Positions 17,002 to 26,791 of a stretch of DNA of 64,000 nucleotides are shown piece after piece. A program made the translations under genes and the position numbers. Below the pieces are notes generated by a model. The model was not told where the DNA came from, made no database searches, and saw nothing but the letters and a program-made list of their open reading frames with translations. Location of the stretch: NCBI RefSeq assembly GCF_001050235.1, contig NZ_DF967972.1, positions 3,624,724-3,688,723 on the forward strand, read 5' to 3'. Numbering within the stretch: the first letter of the stretch is position 1; the number at the start of each line of letters is the position of its first letter. The stretch is from Longilinea arvoryzae. GTDB lineage: Bacteria > Chloroflexota > Anaerolineae > Anaerolineales > Anaerolineaceae.

Positions 17002-18275
17002 ATCCCTCCCGTTGAACGACTCATTCCCAGTGGTGCGAGGGTAACAGCCAGTCGTTCGATTTCCTTTTTCGTATTGTAATGGGTTGCGCCGATCCGCACC
17101 AGTCCCCCATCCCCTTCCAATCCCAGGCGCTCGGTCACTGCCAGCGCATAGAAGTTCCCGTTCCAGACGTTGATATTCCGTTCGGCCAGATACTGCGCAA
17201 TTTCGGCCGGTCGATATCCCTCCAGCGTGAACGAGACCGTTGGAACGCGTTCAGGCAGGCGGTCTGGATCCTGGATGCCGTATATCTTGACTCCGGGAAT
17301 CGCCAGCAGCGTCTGAAGCAGTTCGCGGCTCAGGTCATATTCATACGACCGTACCGCCGACATGGCCTGCTTGAAAACGAGCCTGCGTCCGGGGTACTGT
17401 TCGGCATACAATTCGAGGTAATCTTCGCCAAATAGGTAACCCAGCCATTCGAAATATTCCAGCGCGCCCAGCAATCCGGCCATGCCCTCGAAATTTCCCG
17501 TTCCGGTCTCGAATTTACCCGGCGCTTCGGCCGGCGCGGGGCGCACGCGGTAAGCCGGCAGATTTTCCAGCACCTCCCGCCGGCCGTAGAGCACGCCCAA
17601 ATGCGGGCCAAAGAACTTATAGGCCGAGCAGACCAAAAAATCACAGCCGATTTGTTGCACATCGATGGGTCCATGGGGCGCGTATTGGACCGCGTCCACA
17701 TAAACCAGCGCGCCGGCCGCTTTTGCCATCTCAGTCATCTTTTCGACCGGATGGATCGTTCCGACGGCGTTGCTGGCATACCCAAAGGCAACCACTTTTG
17801 GATGCTCGGCCAGTGCAGCTTCATAATCCGCCAGATCGAGCGTGCAATCCCCGGGCTTGAAATCGACCCAGCGAATGTGACAATTGCATTCTTCCGCCAC
17901 CCTGACCCAGGGTGTAATGTTGGCGTCGTGATCCAGGCGGGTGACCACCAGGTGATCCCCGGGTTGCAGCAGCCTGCCGATCGACCGGCTGATCTGGAAG
18001 GTCAGGCTGGTCATGTTGGCGCCGAAGACGATCTCAGCCGGTTCACGGGCATTAAGAAAATCGGCCACGGCCTGGCGGGCTTTCTCGACCAACGCGTCCG
18101 ACTCGCGGCTGGTGTGAAACAGGCCGCCGTGGTTGGCGTTTGTATCCACCAGGTAGCGGGTCATCCGTTCCAGGCATGAACGGGCCACCTGGGTGCCGCC
18201 GGGGTTATCGAAAAAGAGGGTCGGCCGTTGCAACGCAGGGAACTGGGCACGTATCAGGTTGAGGTCGAGCGGCAT
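16998..18275 (-). CDS. Cysteine desulfurase-like PLP enzyme (class V aminotransferase, VC1184 type)
   Basis: 425 residues. The PLP-binding Lys is in 'FLVCSAYKFFGPHLGVLYGR' (about residue 218), which is typical of the VC1184 subgroup of class V aminotransferases. 'ANHGGLFHTSRESD', 'GANMTSLTFQISRSIGR' and 'LDHDANITPWVRVAEE' also match it. The substrate of the subgroup is unknown; desulfurase activity is an annotation by similarity. The start at 18275 follows CCGGAG; the longer reading has no ribosome site. Confidence 0.85.
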   Translation of the reverse strand: MPLDLNLIRAQFPALQRPTLFFDNPGGTQVARSCLERMTRYLVDTNANHGGLFHTSRESDALVEKARQAVADFLNAREPAEIVFGANMTSLTFQISRSIGRLLQPGDHLVVTRLDHDANITPWVRVAEECNCHIRWVDFKPGDCTLDLADYEAALAEHPKVVAFGYASNAVGTIHPVEKMTEMAKAAGALVYVDAVQYAPHGPIDVQQIGCDFLVCSAYKFFGPHLGVLYGRREVLENLPAYRVRPAPAEAPGKFETGTGNFEGMAGLLGALEYFEWLGYLFGEDYLELYAEQYPGRRLVFKQAMSAVRSYEYDLSRELLQTLLAIPGVKIYGIQDPDRLPERVPTVSFTLEGYRPAEIAQYLAERNINVWNGNFYALAVTERLGLEGDGGLVRIGATHYNTKKEIERLAVTLAPLGMSRSTGGI

Positions 18276-18340
18276 TGTGGGGCTCCGGATAAAAAAAACT
18301 GGGCAGCGATTAACATCCGCCACCCAGTTGCCAGAAACGT

Positions 18341-18706
18341 TTATTGATTCCCGTCCGGATCTTCCTCATCCAGGTCTGTATCGCCATCATCGGACACCTG
18401 ATCGGAAGTCCGGCGAATCCACAGCAACAGCACCTGTCCATCCTGGGTCTCCAGCGAGCGGGCTGCCATGATCGGCGCGCGTTCTTCAAGGCCCAGGCGA
18501 TTGCGATAATGCAGGAAAATCGCTGAACCTTTATGCCAGGCGCGGTAGCAACGTTCGACAAGAGAGGGTCCGTTGAATGTACGCAGGCGTGTCAAAGACA
18601 GGTCGTAAAAATACGGCCCTTCGTTCAATCCCAACGCCCAACCGTCCTGAATACTCTCGAACGTGGGCGTGGGGCCTTCAATAATCGTGATCTGTTCTTC
18701 TTCCAT
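18341..18706 (-). CDS. Conserved hypothetical acidic protein
   Basis: 121 residues. Starts 'MEEEQITIIEGPTPTFE', has 'GPYFYDLSLTRLRTFNGPSLVERC' in the middle and ends in an acidic tail (DDGDTDLDEEDPDGN). No membrane segment. I do not recognise a domain. It lies 65 bases upstream of the desulfurase-like gene on the same strand and may be cotranscribed. Confidence 0.6.
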   Translation of the reverse strand: MEEEQITIIEGPTPTFESIQDGWALGLNEGPYFYDLSLTRLRTFNGPSLVERCYRAWHKGSAIFLHYRNRLGLEERAPIMAARSLETQDGQVLLLWIRRTSDQVSDDGDTDLDEEDPDGNQ

Positions 18707-18920
18707 AAGGCTACCATTCCACATCAGCGATGATACCACAAAATAAGGACTCCATCAGCCTTCCGAATGGATGAATGGCCTGCCTGGACACCGGGATTTT
18801 TCTTATAAATCTTCTATATATTGTTTGCATTCCTCAAATATACGGGAAGTAAGATTACATCAAGTTCGAAAAGAAAGATCAAATCAATCAATCAACCGAC
18901 AGGTTTTTTGGAGGTATATC

Positions 18921-19337
18921 ATGACAATGTATGTTCGCAATCCCATGAGTGAAATGCTTGCCCGCCGCATGGCCTGGAACCGCGCCATGGAACAATGGCC
19001 GGATGTCGAAGTCCGGGTTGCCCTTCCGCTCGATGTTCGATCTGAAGGCGACGATTATATCCTGACGGCTCTTCTGCCGGGTGTCAAAGGCGAAGATTTG
19101 AACGTTCAGGTGATCAACGATACCATCACCATCCAGGGTGAATTCAAGAGCGAGGATGAGAAGAGCGAATTCCTGCTCAACGAAATCCCCACCGGGCGTT
19201 TCTACCGCGAATTGACCCTGCCCGCTCCGCCGGATACCGGGAAGGTCGAAGCCCATCTGGAGAATGGTGTCCTCACGCTGCGCGTCCCCAAGGCAGAGGA
19301 AGCTCGCCCGAAAAGCATCAAGGTTGTCACCAAATAA
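18921..19337 (+). CDS. Small heat shock protein, Hsp20/alpha-crystallin family
   Basis: 138 residues. The alpha-crystallin domain covers about 35-135: 'VALPLDVRSEGDDYILTALL', 'PGVKGEDLNVQV', and the C-terminal 'HLENGVLTLRVPKAEEARPKSI' signature with its A-x-x-x-G-V-L-like motif. It holds unfolding proteins. ATG at 18921 follows TTGGAGG; an earlier in-frame start would extend into A/T-rich non-coding DNA. No CIRCE element is found in the 180 bases upstream, so HrcA control is not supported. Confidence 0.95.
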   Translation: MTMYVRNPMSEMLARRMAWNRAMEQWPDVEVRVALPLDVRSEGDDYILTALLPGVKGEDLNVQVINDTITIQGEFKSEDEKSEFLLNEIPTGRFYRELTLPAPPDTGKVEAHLENGVLTLRVPKAEEARPKSIKVVTK

Positions 19338-19377
19338 GTTCTCTCCTCAGAGTTTTGGACGTTGAAAGCAGATCGAA

Positions 19378-19415
19378 GAGCAGGCGAGGCGAATGCCTCG
19401 CCTGCTCTGTTTTTT
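19378..19415 (+). terminator. Intrinsic terminator after hsp20
   Basis: GAGCAGGCGAGGC (19378-390), loop GAAT, GCCTCGCCTGCTC (19395-407), then TG and six T (19410-415): a perfect 13-pair stem and T-run. Confidence 0.93.
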
Positions 19416-19451
19416 AATGGGTCCGCAGGGAATGCGCTTTGGGAACTGCGG

Positions 19452-19457
19452 TACAAT
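19452..19457 (+). promoter_or_regulatory. -10 box giving a probably leaderless birA transcript
   Basis: TACAAT ends 6 bases before the ATG at 19464; transcription would start at or next to the A of the ATG. No Shine-Dalgarno sequence is present. Confidence 0.45.
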
Positions 19458-19463
19458 AAATCC

Positions 19464-20276
19464 ATGAAAGACGACCCAGACGAAACCCGGCTGCGCGAGC
19501 AGCTTCAGGGACTGCCGCTGTCGGAAGTGCGCTTCAGCGCTGAGACCGGCTCGACCAACGATGATGCCGGGCGGTGGCTTGAAACCGGCGCGCCGGATGC
19601 CGCGGTGGTGGTGACCGACTGTCAGATCGCCGGACGGGGCCGTCTCGATCGCCGCTGGATCACCCGGCCGGGCGCGGCTCTGGCTTTCAGCCTGATTTTT
19701 CACCCGACTCCAGCCGAAATGGAACATCTCGCCTTATTTTCACCTTTGGCCGGTCTGGCGGTAAGTGACGGTCTGAAAGCCGGTTGCGGGTTGAAGGCCG
19801 AGATCAAATGGCCGAATGACGTGCTGCTGCAGCGGCGCAAGGTATGCGGCATACTGGCCGAGACGAGCTGGCAGGCTGGCCGCCTGACCGGAGTGGTGCT
19901 GGGTATTGGTGTGAATGTTGCACCTTCTGCCGTACCACCGGCTGACAGACTTCTGTTTCCGGCCATCAGCGTCGAAGAAGCTGCCGGGCATCCCGTGGAA
20001 CGCTGGATACTGCTTTCCGAAATTCTGGCGTCTCTTTTTGCCTGGCGAAAAAAACTGGCCAGTCCGGAATTCTTTCAGAGTTGGGAAAGCCGCCTGGCCT
20101 TCAAAGGTGAGGACGTGCTGGTTCAGATGCCGGACGGCCAATTGGAAGGAAAAGTAATGGGAATCGACCCGCAGGGTGGGCTTGTGCTGCGCACGCCTGC
20201 GGGAAAACAAGAAGTGATTACCGTCGGAGATGTGCATTTGCGCCCGGCGCACCTGCCCCCGGCGGAGCAATCCTGA
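19464..20276 (+). CDS. birA: Biotin--[acetyl-CoA-carboxylase] ligase (BirA, single-function form)
   Basis: 270 residues, without the N-terminal helix-turn-helix of E. coli BirA, so a ligase and not a repressor. The biotinoyl-AMP site 'GRGRLDRRW' (about residue 55), 'AEIKWPNDVLL' (about 114) and 'GVVLGIGVNV' are intact, and a C-terminal SH3-like domain ('GKVMGIDPQGGLVLRT') is present. It attaches biotin to carboxylase carrier proteins. The start at 19464 gives the family's usual N-terminus; earlier codons cross the hsp20 terminator. Confidence 0.92.
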   Translation: MKDDPDETRLREQLQGLPLSEVRFSAETGSTNDDAGRWLETGAPDAAVVVTDCQIAGRGRLDRRWITRPGAALAFSLIFHPTPAEMEHLALFSPLAGLAVSDGLKAGCGLKAEIKWPNDVLLQRRKVCGILAETSWQAGRLTGVVLGIGVNVAPSAVPPADRLLFPAISVEEAAGHPVERWILLSEILASLFAWRKKLASPEFFQSWESRLAFKGEDVLVQMPDGQLEGKVMGIDPQGGLVLRTPAGKQEVITVGDVHLRPAHLPPAEQS

Positions 20277-20295
20277 AGATTTTTGGAGGCCGCTC

Positions 20296-20511
20296 ATGCT
20301 TGATGATCTACGCAATTCAGCCGCACAGCAACCTTTTGAAGAAGATTTGCCGCCTGAAAAACCGGAAGTTCGCCGCACGTTGCGGCCTTCGCGAAGCCCA
20401 TTCCTCGGAATGACCGCCAAGCAGCGCTTTATCATCGCCTTGATGCTCTTCTTGATGGTGCTGGTGCTGGGCACCTTCTGCCTGGTCGTTACCGGCAAGA
20501 TGGCTTTCTAA
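20296..20511 (+). CDS. Small single-span membrane protein
   Basis: 71 residues. A charged Pro/Arg/Glu-rich cytoplasmic part is followed by one membrane helix (about 46-67, 'FIIALMLFLMVLVLGTFCLV'). GGAGG six bases before the ATG and the 19-base gap to birA suggest cotranscription. No family recognised. Confidence 0.7.
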   Translation: MLDDLRNSAAQQPFEEDLPPEKPEVRRTLRPSRSPFLGMTAKQRFIIALMLFLMVLVLGTFCLVVTGKMAF

Positions 20512-20536
20512 TACGTCGTTTGAATTTATAATAATG

Positions 20537-20580
20537 AACAGCGGATCGCTGCCGTTTCAGGCTGCCATCCGCTGTTCTTT
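20537..20580. terminator. Bidirectional terminator between the 20296 gene and gyrA
   Basis: AACAGCGGAT (20537-546) pairs with ATCCGCTGTT (20567-576), followed by CTTT; an inner GCC/GGC stem adds stability. It separates two convergent genes. Confidence 0.7.
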
Positions 20581-20601
20581 ATAAATCTTATCCGGGCAGA
20601 T

Positions 20602-23085
20602 CTAGTTCTCTGGCGCGGAATTCTTTTCTTTACCGAACTCGCCGTCATTCGTGGCCGGGAAGCGCGCCACCGATGCCACCGCGTCCCCCGCGCCGAGATC
20701 CATCAGGTGCACGCCGCGCGTGGCCCGACTCGTTAGTGAAATATCCTTCACCTTCAGGCGCAGAACGATGCCGTTGCTGGAGATGAAGGTTACATCATCG
20801 GCTTCCTGTACCACCCGGGCCGAGACCACCTGGCCGGTGCGGTCCATATTCTTCACGTCCTGGGTAATGACGCCACCGGTAGCGCGGCCTTTGCGCGGGT
20901 ATTCCGCGAGCGAAACGCGCTTGCCAAATCCCTGGCGGGTGACCACCAGCAGATAGCCGTCCGGTTCGACCACTTCCATGGAGGTCAACCGGTCTTTGGC
21001 TTTCAATTTCATGCCGGCGACGCCACCGGCCGTGCGGCCCATCACGCGGATATCATCCTCGGCGATGCGCAGCGCCTGGCCGCCAGCCGTTACCAGAATG
21101 ACGTCGTCCTTGCCATGAGTCAGGCGCGCCCAACCCAGTTCGTCGCCGGAATCCAGCGTGATCGCGATCAAACCGGACGGGCGGACATTGGCGAATTCCG
21201 AAAGCGCCACCCGTTTCATGCGTCCCCGGACGGTAGCCATCGTGCAATAATGCGCGGCTTCGAAATTCTGCACCGATAGGGCGGCCGTGATGCGTTCGCC
21301 GGGTTCCAGAGCCAGCACATTCACGATCGAGATACCCTTGTCGGTGCGCCCGGCGTCCGGCAAATTATAGGCCTTTTCCGAATACACCTTGCCGCGATCG
21401 GAGAAGAACAGCAGCGTATCCAGCGAACGCCCCGGCAGCAGCGTGACGACCTCATCTTCTTCGCGCACCGATTGGCCGCTCACACCCCGCCCGCCGCGGT
21501 TTTGCGTGCGGTACAGGTTGGCGGCCGTGCGTTTGATATATCCGCGCTGAGTAATGGTCACCAGCACGGCCTCATCCGGCACCAGGTCCTCGATCTTCAG
21601 GTCCTCATGGGCTTCGGCAGTGATGCGGGTGCGCCGGTCGTCCCCAAATTTATCACTCAAGGCGCGCAAGTCATCCTGAATCACGCTAAGGATTTTCTTT
21701 GGGTTGGCCAGCAGATCTTCCAGGTAAGCAATCCGCTCCATGACCTCGGTGTGCTCATCTTCGATCTTCTGGCGTTCCAGGGCGGCCAGGCGGCGCAATT
21801 GCAAATCCAAAATGGCCTGGGCCTGAATTTCGGTCAGCTTGAAGCGTTCGACCAGGTTTATCTTGGCCGTATCGGCATCCCTGGCCTGCCGAATGGTTTG
21901 AATTACATCGTCCAGGTTGGCCAGGGCAATCAACAGGCCGTCCAGGATGTGCGCGCGGGCGCGGGCTTTTTGCAGCTCGAATTCCGAACGGCGGGTGATG
22001 ACCACTTCGCGATGATCGACGAAGATCTGCAATGCGCGTTTGAGCGATAGCACGCGCGGCTCATTGTCCACCAGCGCCAGCAGATGCACGCCGAAGGTTG
22101 TCTGCAGTGGCGTGTATTTGAACAGTTGATTCAACACCATCTTCGGCTGGGCGCCGCGCTTGAGTTCGATCACGATACTCATGCCGCGGCGGTCGGATTC
22201 ATCCCGCAGGTCCGAAATCTGGTCGATCTTATCCTCGCGCACCAGTTCGGCAATCCGTTCGATCAAACCCGTCTTGTTGACCTGATACGGAATTTCGGTA
22301 ATGTTGATGGCGTAACGCCCGCCCTTCATCTCTTCGATATGCGCCAGACCGCGTACGATCAACCGCCCGCGGCCGGTCGAATAAGCCTGTCGGATGCCCT
22401 CGCGTCCCACGATCACACCGCCGGTTGGAAAATCCGGTCCGGGAATGCGTTCCATCAGATCTTCAATGGTTACATCGTCGAGGTTGGTGTAATTATCGAT
22501 CAGATAAATGATGGCGTTGCATAACTCTTTCAGGTTGTGGGGTGGGATATTGGTCGCCATACCCACTGCGATACCGGAAGAGCCGTTTAGAAGCAGATCG
22601 GGCGAACGCGACGGCAGCACCATGGGTTCCTGCAACGAACCATCGAAATTGGGCGCAAAGTCCACCGTGTTCTTTTCGATATCGACGAGCATTTCCTCCG
22701 CCATGGCCGATAACCGGGCTTCGGTGTACCGCATCGCGGCCGGGGGATCGCCGTCCACCGAACCAAAGTTACCCTGCCCATCCACCAGCGGATAACGCAT
22801 GGAAAAATCCTGAGCCATGCGCGCCATGGCGTCGTAAACAGCCGAATCGCCGTGCGGGTGATATTTACCCAGCACTTCACCGACGATACGCGCCGATTTC
22901 TTATAAGCGGTATTGGAGCGTATGCCCAACTCTTGCATTGCATACAGAATGCGACGATGAACCGGCTTTAGCCCGTCCCGCGCATCCGGAAGCGCACGGG
23001 CGACGATTACGCTCATGGCGTAATCGAGGTAGGCTGTTCGCATCTGTTCATCAATGTCGACGGGTTGGATCGTACCAATATCCAT
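20602..23085 (-). CDS. gyrA: DNA gyrase subunit A
   Basis: 827 residues. The DNA-cleaving Tyr is Tyr120 in '[10 protein letters not shown]'. The quinolone region reads '[10 protein letters not shown]' with Ser81 and Asp85 (E. coli Ser83 and Asp87), the drug-sensitive form. The GyrA box is visible as 'QNRGGRGV', followed by the beta-pinwheel C-terminal domain, which marks gyrase rather than topoisomerase IV. It makes negative supercoils with GyrB, which is not in the window. A TATAAT lies upstream on the minus strand (23124-23129). Confidence 0.96.
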   Translation of the reverse strand: MDIGTIQPVDIDEQMRTAYLDYAMSVIVARALPDARDGLKPVHRRILYAMQELGIRSNTAYKKSARIVGEVLGKYHPHGDSAVYDAMARMAQDFSMRYPLVDGQGNFGSVDGDPPAAMRYTEARLSAMAEEMLVDIEKNTVDFAPNFDGSLQEPMVLPSRSPDLLLNGSSGIAVGMATNIPPHNLKELCNAIIYLIDNYTNLDDVTIEDLMERIPGPDFPTGGVIVGREGIRQAYSTGRGRLIVRGLAHIEEMKGGRYAINITEIPYQVNKTGLIERIAELVREDKIDQISDLRDESDRRGMSIVIELKRGAQPKMVLNQLFKYTPLQTTFGVHLLALVDNEPRVLSLKRALQIFVDHREVVITRRSEFELQKARARAHILDGLLIALANLDDVIQTIRQARDADTAKINLVERFKLTEIQAQAILDLQLRRLAALERQKIEDEHTEVMERIAYLEDLLANPKKILSVIQDDLRALSDKFGDDRRTRITAEAHEDLKIEDLVPDEAVLVTITQRGYIKRTAANLYRTQNRGGRGVSGQSVREEDEVVTLLPGRSLDTLLFFSDRGKVYSEKAYNLPDAGRTDKGISIVNVLALEPGERITAALSVQNFEAAHYCTMATVRGRMKRVALSEFANVRPSGLIAITLDSGDELGWARLTHGKDDVILVTAGGQALRIAEDDIRVMGRTAGGVAGMKLKAKDRLTSMEVVEPDGYLLVVTRQGFGKRVSLAEYPRKGRATGGVITQDVKNMDRTGQVVSARVVQEADDVTFISSNGIVLRLKVKDISLTSRATRGVHLMDLGAGDAVASVARFPATNDGEFGKEKNSAPEN

Positions 23086-23181
23086 AAGGTCTAGTTCCTC
23101 TCCGTAAAGTTCACAACCTTGTAATTATACCCCACCCTATTACAAATTTCCGGTTTTTTTCTATTCACAGGATTTTTACGC

Positions 23182-23187
23182 TATAAT
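23182..23187 (+). promoter_or_regulatory. -10 box of the pst operon
   Basis: TATAAT lies 11 bases before the pstS ATG, leaving a leader of only about 5 bases and no Shine-Dalgarno. I found no convincing Pho box; a match would have to be searched for in this phylum's own form. Confidence 0.5.
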
Positions 23188-23198
23188 CAGTACTTGGT

Positions 23199-24086
23199 AT
23201 GAAATGGCGCATCACTCCCCTACTGATTTGCCTGAGCTTGTTTCTCACAGGCTGTTCAACCCATTCCAACTCGTCCGATTCCCAACAAAATTCGACCATT
23301 TACCTTCAAAATAAAGGCTCTGATACCATCGTCAACCTGGCGCTGGCCTGGGCTGAACGCTACCAGACCATTCGCCCGGAAGTGAGCATTTCGGTGACCG
23401 GCGGGGGCAGCGGCACAGGCATCACGTCTCTCATCAACGGAACGGTGGACATTGCCAATGCGTCCCGCCAGATCACCCAGGAAGAGATCGCCGCGGCGCA
23501 GGCCAACGGCATCGATCCGGTGGAACATGTCATCGCGCGGGACGCCATCGCCGTAATCGTCAACCCTGAGAATCCGGTCAGTCAGCTCACCATGGAGCAG
23601 ATCTCGCGCATCTACCGCGGTGAAATTGCCAACTGGAAGGAAGTTGGCGGCGAAGATCGCCCCATCGTACGCCTTTCGCGCGAGACGAATTCGGGTACCC
23701 ACGTCTACTTTCTGGAAGCCGTCGTCCGCCTGGGCAACAAGAACGACAAGGCCATCTTCTCCCCTCTGACGCTGTTACTGCCTTCCTCTGAGGGGATCAT
23801 CTCCGAGGTGCGCGACAATCCGAATGCTATCGGTTATGACGGGCTGGGATACGTGACGCCTGAAGTAAAAGTCATCGCGGTATCCCCGGGCAACGATAAA
23901 GCGTACGTTCTGCCCTCCATCGAGAGCGTGAACAACCAGAGCTATCCGATCGCGCGCGATCTGTATATGTATTCGAAAAAGGACGATCCCCAGGCAGTTG
24001 TCGATTACATGCAGTGGATCCTGTCGCCCGAAGCGCAGCAGATCGTCATCGACCTGGGTTTTGTGCCCATCAAAACCACCCCATGA
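23199..24086 (+). CDS. pstS: Phosphate ABC transporter substrate-binding lipoprotein
   Basis: 295 residues. Lipoprotein signal with lipobox 'LFLTGC' (Cys about 22). The mature protein has the PstS motifs 'GSDTIVNLALAWAERY', 'VTGGGSGTGITSLINGTVDIA' and 'RLSRETNSGTHVYFLEAVV', which line the phosphate pocket. It hands phosphate to the PstC/PstA channel encoded next. First gene of pstSCAB; phoU is not in the window. Confidence 0.93.
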   Translation: MKWRITPLLICLSLFLTGCSTHSNSSDSQQNSTIYLQNKGSDTIVNLALAWAERYQTIRPEVSISVTGGGSGTGITSLINGTVDIANASRQITQEEIAAAQANGIDPVEHVIARDAIAVIVNPENPVSQLTMEQISRIYRGEIANWKEVGGEDRPIVRLSRETNSGTHVYFLEAVVRLGNKNDKAIFSPLTLLLPSSEGIISEVRDNPNAIGYDGLGYVTPEVKVIAVSPGNDKAYVLPSIESVNNQSYPIARDLYMYSKKDDPQAVVDYMQWILSPEAQQIVIDLGFVPIKTTP

Positions 24087-24096
24087 GCACCCTTTT

Positions 24097-24990
24097 ATGA
24101 TCGAACAAACTCGTCGTGAACGTCCCGTCAATATTTTGATCAAAGCCGCTGGTTATTCCAGCATTCTATTTGTTACCCTGATTTTTATCTTCTTGATGCG
24201 TGAAGGACTGCCCGCGCTGGCCAATGTCAGCCTTTCCAGCCTTTTTGGAACCATCTGGTATCCCATCGAGGGATATTTCGGCATCTGGCCTTTATTCTTC
24301 GGCTCGATCATCGTCACCCTCACGGCTATCCTCATCGCCATACCGTTGGGTATTGGAACCAGCCTGTTGATCTCCGAAATTGCCCCGATGTGGCTAAAGA
24401 ATGTCCTCAAGCCGTTGATCGAAATTCTCGCCGGCCTGCCTTCCGTGGTCCTGGGTTTCATCGGCATTCAGGTGGTCGTGCCCCTGGTGCGCGAGGGCCT
24501 GAATCTGCCCACCGGCCTGTCCGGCCTGACCGGCGCCATCCTGCTGGCTTTCATCGCCACACCAACCATCGTCTCGATCTCCGAAGATGCCCTCAACACC
24601 GTACCGGCTTCCTATCGTCAGGCGGCGCTGGCGCTGGGCGCCACCAAATGGCAAACCATCTGGAACATTACCCTTCCAGCAGCGAAGACGGGCGTATTGA
24701 CCGCCGTCATGCTGGGTGTCGGCCGCGCCATTGGTGAAACCATGGCCGTCATGATGGTCACCGGCAATGCCCCGGTGATGCCGCATGGCCTGGACGCGAT
24801 CTTCCTGCCCATTCGCACCATGACCGCCACCATCGCTTCCGAAATGGGGGAAGTCGCCAATGGCAGCCCCCATTACCAGGTGCTCTTCTTCATCGGTATC
24901 ATCCTGTTCATGGTTTCGCTGACCATCAACGTGGTTGCCTCGTGGGTCAGCACTCGCGGCCTGAAGCGTTCAGAACGGTCGCTCTCCTAA
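24097..24990 (+). CDS. pstC: Phosphate ABC transporter permease PstC
   Basis: 297 residues, six membrane helices. The ABC-permease coupling loop 'AALALGATKWQTIWNITLPAA' and the following 'GVGRAIGETMAVMMVTGN' are characteristic of PstC. It starts 10 bases after pstS; the ribosome site is weak, so coupling to pstS translation is likely. Confidence 0.93.
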   Translation: MIEQTRRERPVNILIKAAGYSSILFVTLIFIFLMREGLPALANVSLSSLFGTIWYPIEGYFGIWPLFFGSIIVTLTAILIAIPLGIGTSLLISEIAPMWLKNVLKPLIEILAGLPSVVLGFIGIQVVVPLVREGLNLPTGLSGLTGAILLAFIATPTIVSISEDALNTVPASYRQAALALGATKWQTIWNITLPAAKTGVLTAVMLGVGRAIGETMAVMMVTGNAPVMPHGLDAIFLPIRTMTATIASEMGEVANGSPHYQVLFFIGIILFMVSLTINVVASWVSTRGLKRSERSLS

Positions 24991-24999
24991 GGAATCAGT

Positions 25000-25878
25000 A
25001 TGGAAGATGGCCTCCGCCCCAACCCCGTTTTGACCGCGTCGCACCGCCAGGAGAAGATTTCGATCTGGGTACTGTGGCTGCTCACCCTGATCACGGTGCT
25101 GCCCATCGTGGCGATCGTGATTTACATCATCGTCAAAGGCGCGCCTTCCATCTCCTGGGAATTTCTCACCAGCTTTCCACGCGACGGCATGCGCCAGGGC
25201 GGCATCTGGCCGGCGATCGTCGGCACGTTTTACCTCACCCTCGGCACGGCTCTTTTTTCGGTGCCGCTGGGCATCGCGGCGGGCGTATATATCGCCGAAT
25301 ACGCGCCGGATAACCAATGGACGCGCATCATTCGGATCGCCATCATTAACCTGTCTGGCATTCCCTCGGTCGTGTATGGCTTGTTTGGCCTGGGCGTTTT
25401 CGTCCTCTTTCTCAAATTTGGCACCAGCATCCTGGCCTCCTGTCTCACGCTCTCCATCATGACCCTGCCGACCATCATCAGCACCACCGAAGAGGCGTTA
25501 CGGCAGGTGCCCTACTCCTTCCGCGCGGTGAGCCGTTCGCTCGGCGCCACCCGCTGGCAAACCACCTGGCGGATCGTGCTGCCGCAGGCCATTCCCGGCA
25601 TTCTCACGGGCGTCATCCTGGGGCTGGAACGGGCCGCCGGCGAAACTGCCCCCATTCTCTTCACCGGCGTCTCTTTCTTCCTTCCCCAGTTGCCCGGCTC
25701 GATCATGGATGCCACCATGGCCCTGCCCTATCATATCTTCGTCATCTCCACTTCCATCCCCGGCATGCCGGTGCAAATCCAATACGGCACGGTGCTGGTG
25801 CTGCTCTTCTTCGTTCTGGGCATGAACATCCTGGCCTCGATCGTGCGCATTCGCGCCCGCGCCCGGCGGCAATGGTGA
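25000..25878 (+). CDS. pstA: Phosphate ABC transporter permease PstA
   Basis: 292 residues, six membrane helices. The coupling loop 'SRSLGATRWQTTWRIVLPQA' and 'GLERAAGETAPILFTG' identify PstA. It begins 9 bases after pstC with GGAATC as ribosome site. Confidence 0.93.
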   Translation: MEDGLRPNPVLTASHRQEKISIWVLWLLTLITVLPIVAIVIYIIVKGAPSISWEFLTSFPRDGMRQGGIWPAIVGTFYLTLGTALFSVPLGIAAGVYIAEYAPDNQWTRIIRIAIINLSGIPSVVYGLFGLGVFVLFLKFGTSILASCLTLSIMTLPTIISTTEEALRQVPYSFRAVSRSLGATRWQTTWRIVLPQAIPGILTGVILGLERAAGETAPILFTGVSFFLPQLPGSIMDATMALPYHIFVISTSIPGMPVQIQYGTVLVLLFFVLGMNILASIVRIRARARRQW

Positions 25879-25883
25879 TTCCT

Positions 25884-26639
25884 ATGGACAAGATTGTGAT
25901 CGAACACCTCAACCTGACCTATCAGGACGGCACCGAGAGCCTCCGGGATGTCAACCTGCGCATCGCGTCGAACGCGATTACCGTTTTCTTCGGACCCGCC
26001 GGCGGTGGAAAATCGAGCATGCTGCGCGTGCTCAATCGCTTGAACGATCAGACCGATGTGGCCCGATTGACCGGTAATGTCCTTTTGAACGGTAAGAACA
26101 TCCTCAGCCCCAGCGTGGATCCGGTAACCCTGCGCCGCAAGGTAGGCATTGTCTTCTCACGCCCGGTGACGTTGCCGTTGACGATTTATGAAAATGTGGC
26201 TTACGGGCTGCGCCTGATGGGCGAAAAACGAAAAAGCCGCCTGGATGATGCGGTGGAGCAGGCTCTGCGCCTGGCAGTGCTATGGGATGAGGTTTATGAT
26301 CGCCTGAATGCTCCGGCCAACGCCATATCCGGAGGTCAGCAGCAACGCCTGTGCCTGGCGCGCGTGCTGGCTCTGGAGCCCGAGGTGATCATGCTCGACG
26401 AACCCACATCGGCGCTCGACCCGGTTTCGACCTCCAAAATCGAAAGCCTGATGCAGGAGTTGAAACAACGCTTTACCATCATCTGGGTGCCCCACAACGT
26501 GCAGCAGGCAGCGCGCATGGCCGATTTCGCTGCCTTCTTCCTGCAGGGAGAATTGGTCGAATTCGCCGCCGACAAGCAGCTTTTCGTCTATCCCAAGGAC
26601 AAACGCACCCAGGATTACATGGAAGGCAAATTCGGTTAA
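25884..26639 (+). CDS. pstB: Phosphate ABC transporter ATP-binding protein PstB
   Basis: 251 residues. Walker A is 'GPAGGGKSS' (the second usual Cys/Ser position is Gly), then 'LRVLNRLND', the signature 'SGGQQQRLCLARVLAL', Walker B 'VIMLDEPTSALDP' and the switch His in 'WVPHNVQQAARM'. It powers phosphate uptake. The ATG at 25884 is preferred; 25872 is also possible. Last gene of pstSCAB. Confidence 0.92.
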   Translation: MDKIVIEHLNLTYQDGTESLRDVNLRIASNAITVFFGPAGGGKSSMLRVLNRLNDQTDVARLTGNVLLNGKNILSPSVDPVTLRRKVGIVFSRPVTLPLTIYENVAYGLRLMGEKRKSRLDDAVEQALRLAVLWDEVYDRLNAPANAISGGQQQRLCLARVLALEPEVIMLDEPTSALDPVSTSKIESLMQELKQRFTIIWVPHNVQQAARMADFAAFFLQGELVEFAADKQLFVYPKDKRTQDYMEGKFG

Positions 26640-26663
26640 GCGGCGACGGCCCGGGAGAAATCC

Positions 26664-26692
26664 TTGCCATCCCATGCGAGTTCTGCTATAAT
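26664..26692 (+). promoter_or_regulatory. Promoter of tRNA-Val
   Basis: TTGCCA, 17-base spacer, TATAAT, 12 bases before the tRNA. Confidence 0.85.
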
Positions 26693-26704
26693 CTCATTCG
26701 CTAC

Positions 26705-26779
26705 GGGCGCGTAGCTCAGTTGGTCAGAGCGCACGGTTCACATCCGTGAGGTTCGTGGGTTCGAGCCCCTCCGCGCCCA
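26705..26779 (+). tRNA. tRNA-Val (anticodon CAC)
   Basis: Acceptor GGGCGCG (26705-11) pairs with CGCGCCC (26772-78). The anticodon arm CACGG-TTCACAT-CCGTG gives CAC, reading GUG. The T-stem GTGGG/CCCTC has a single U-U mismatch. No encoded CCA. Confidence 0.93.
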
Positions 26780-26791
26780 CAATTTATCCAT

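Noticed and set aside
18740..18920. CIRCE or HAIR-type element ahead of hsp20
   Set aside because: No TTAGCACTC-N9-GAGTGCTAA or other clear inverted repeat was found.
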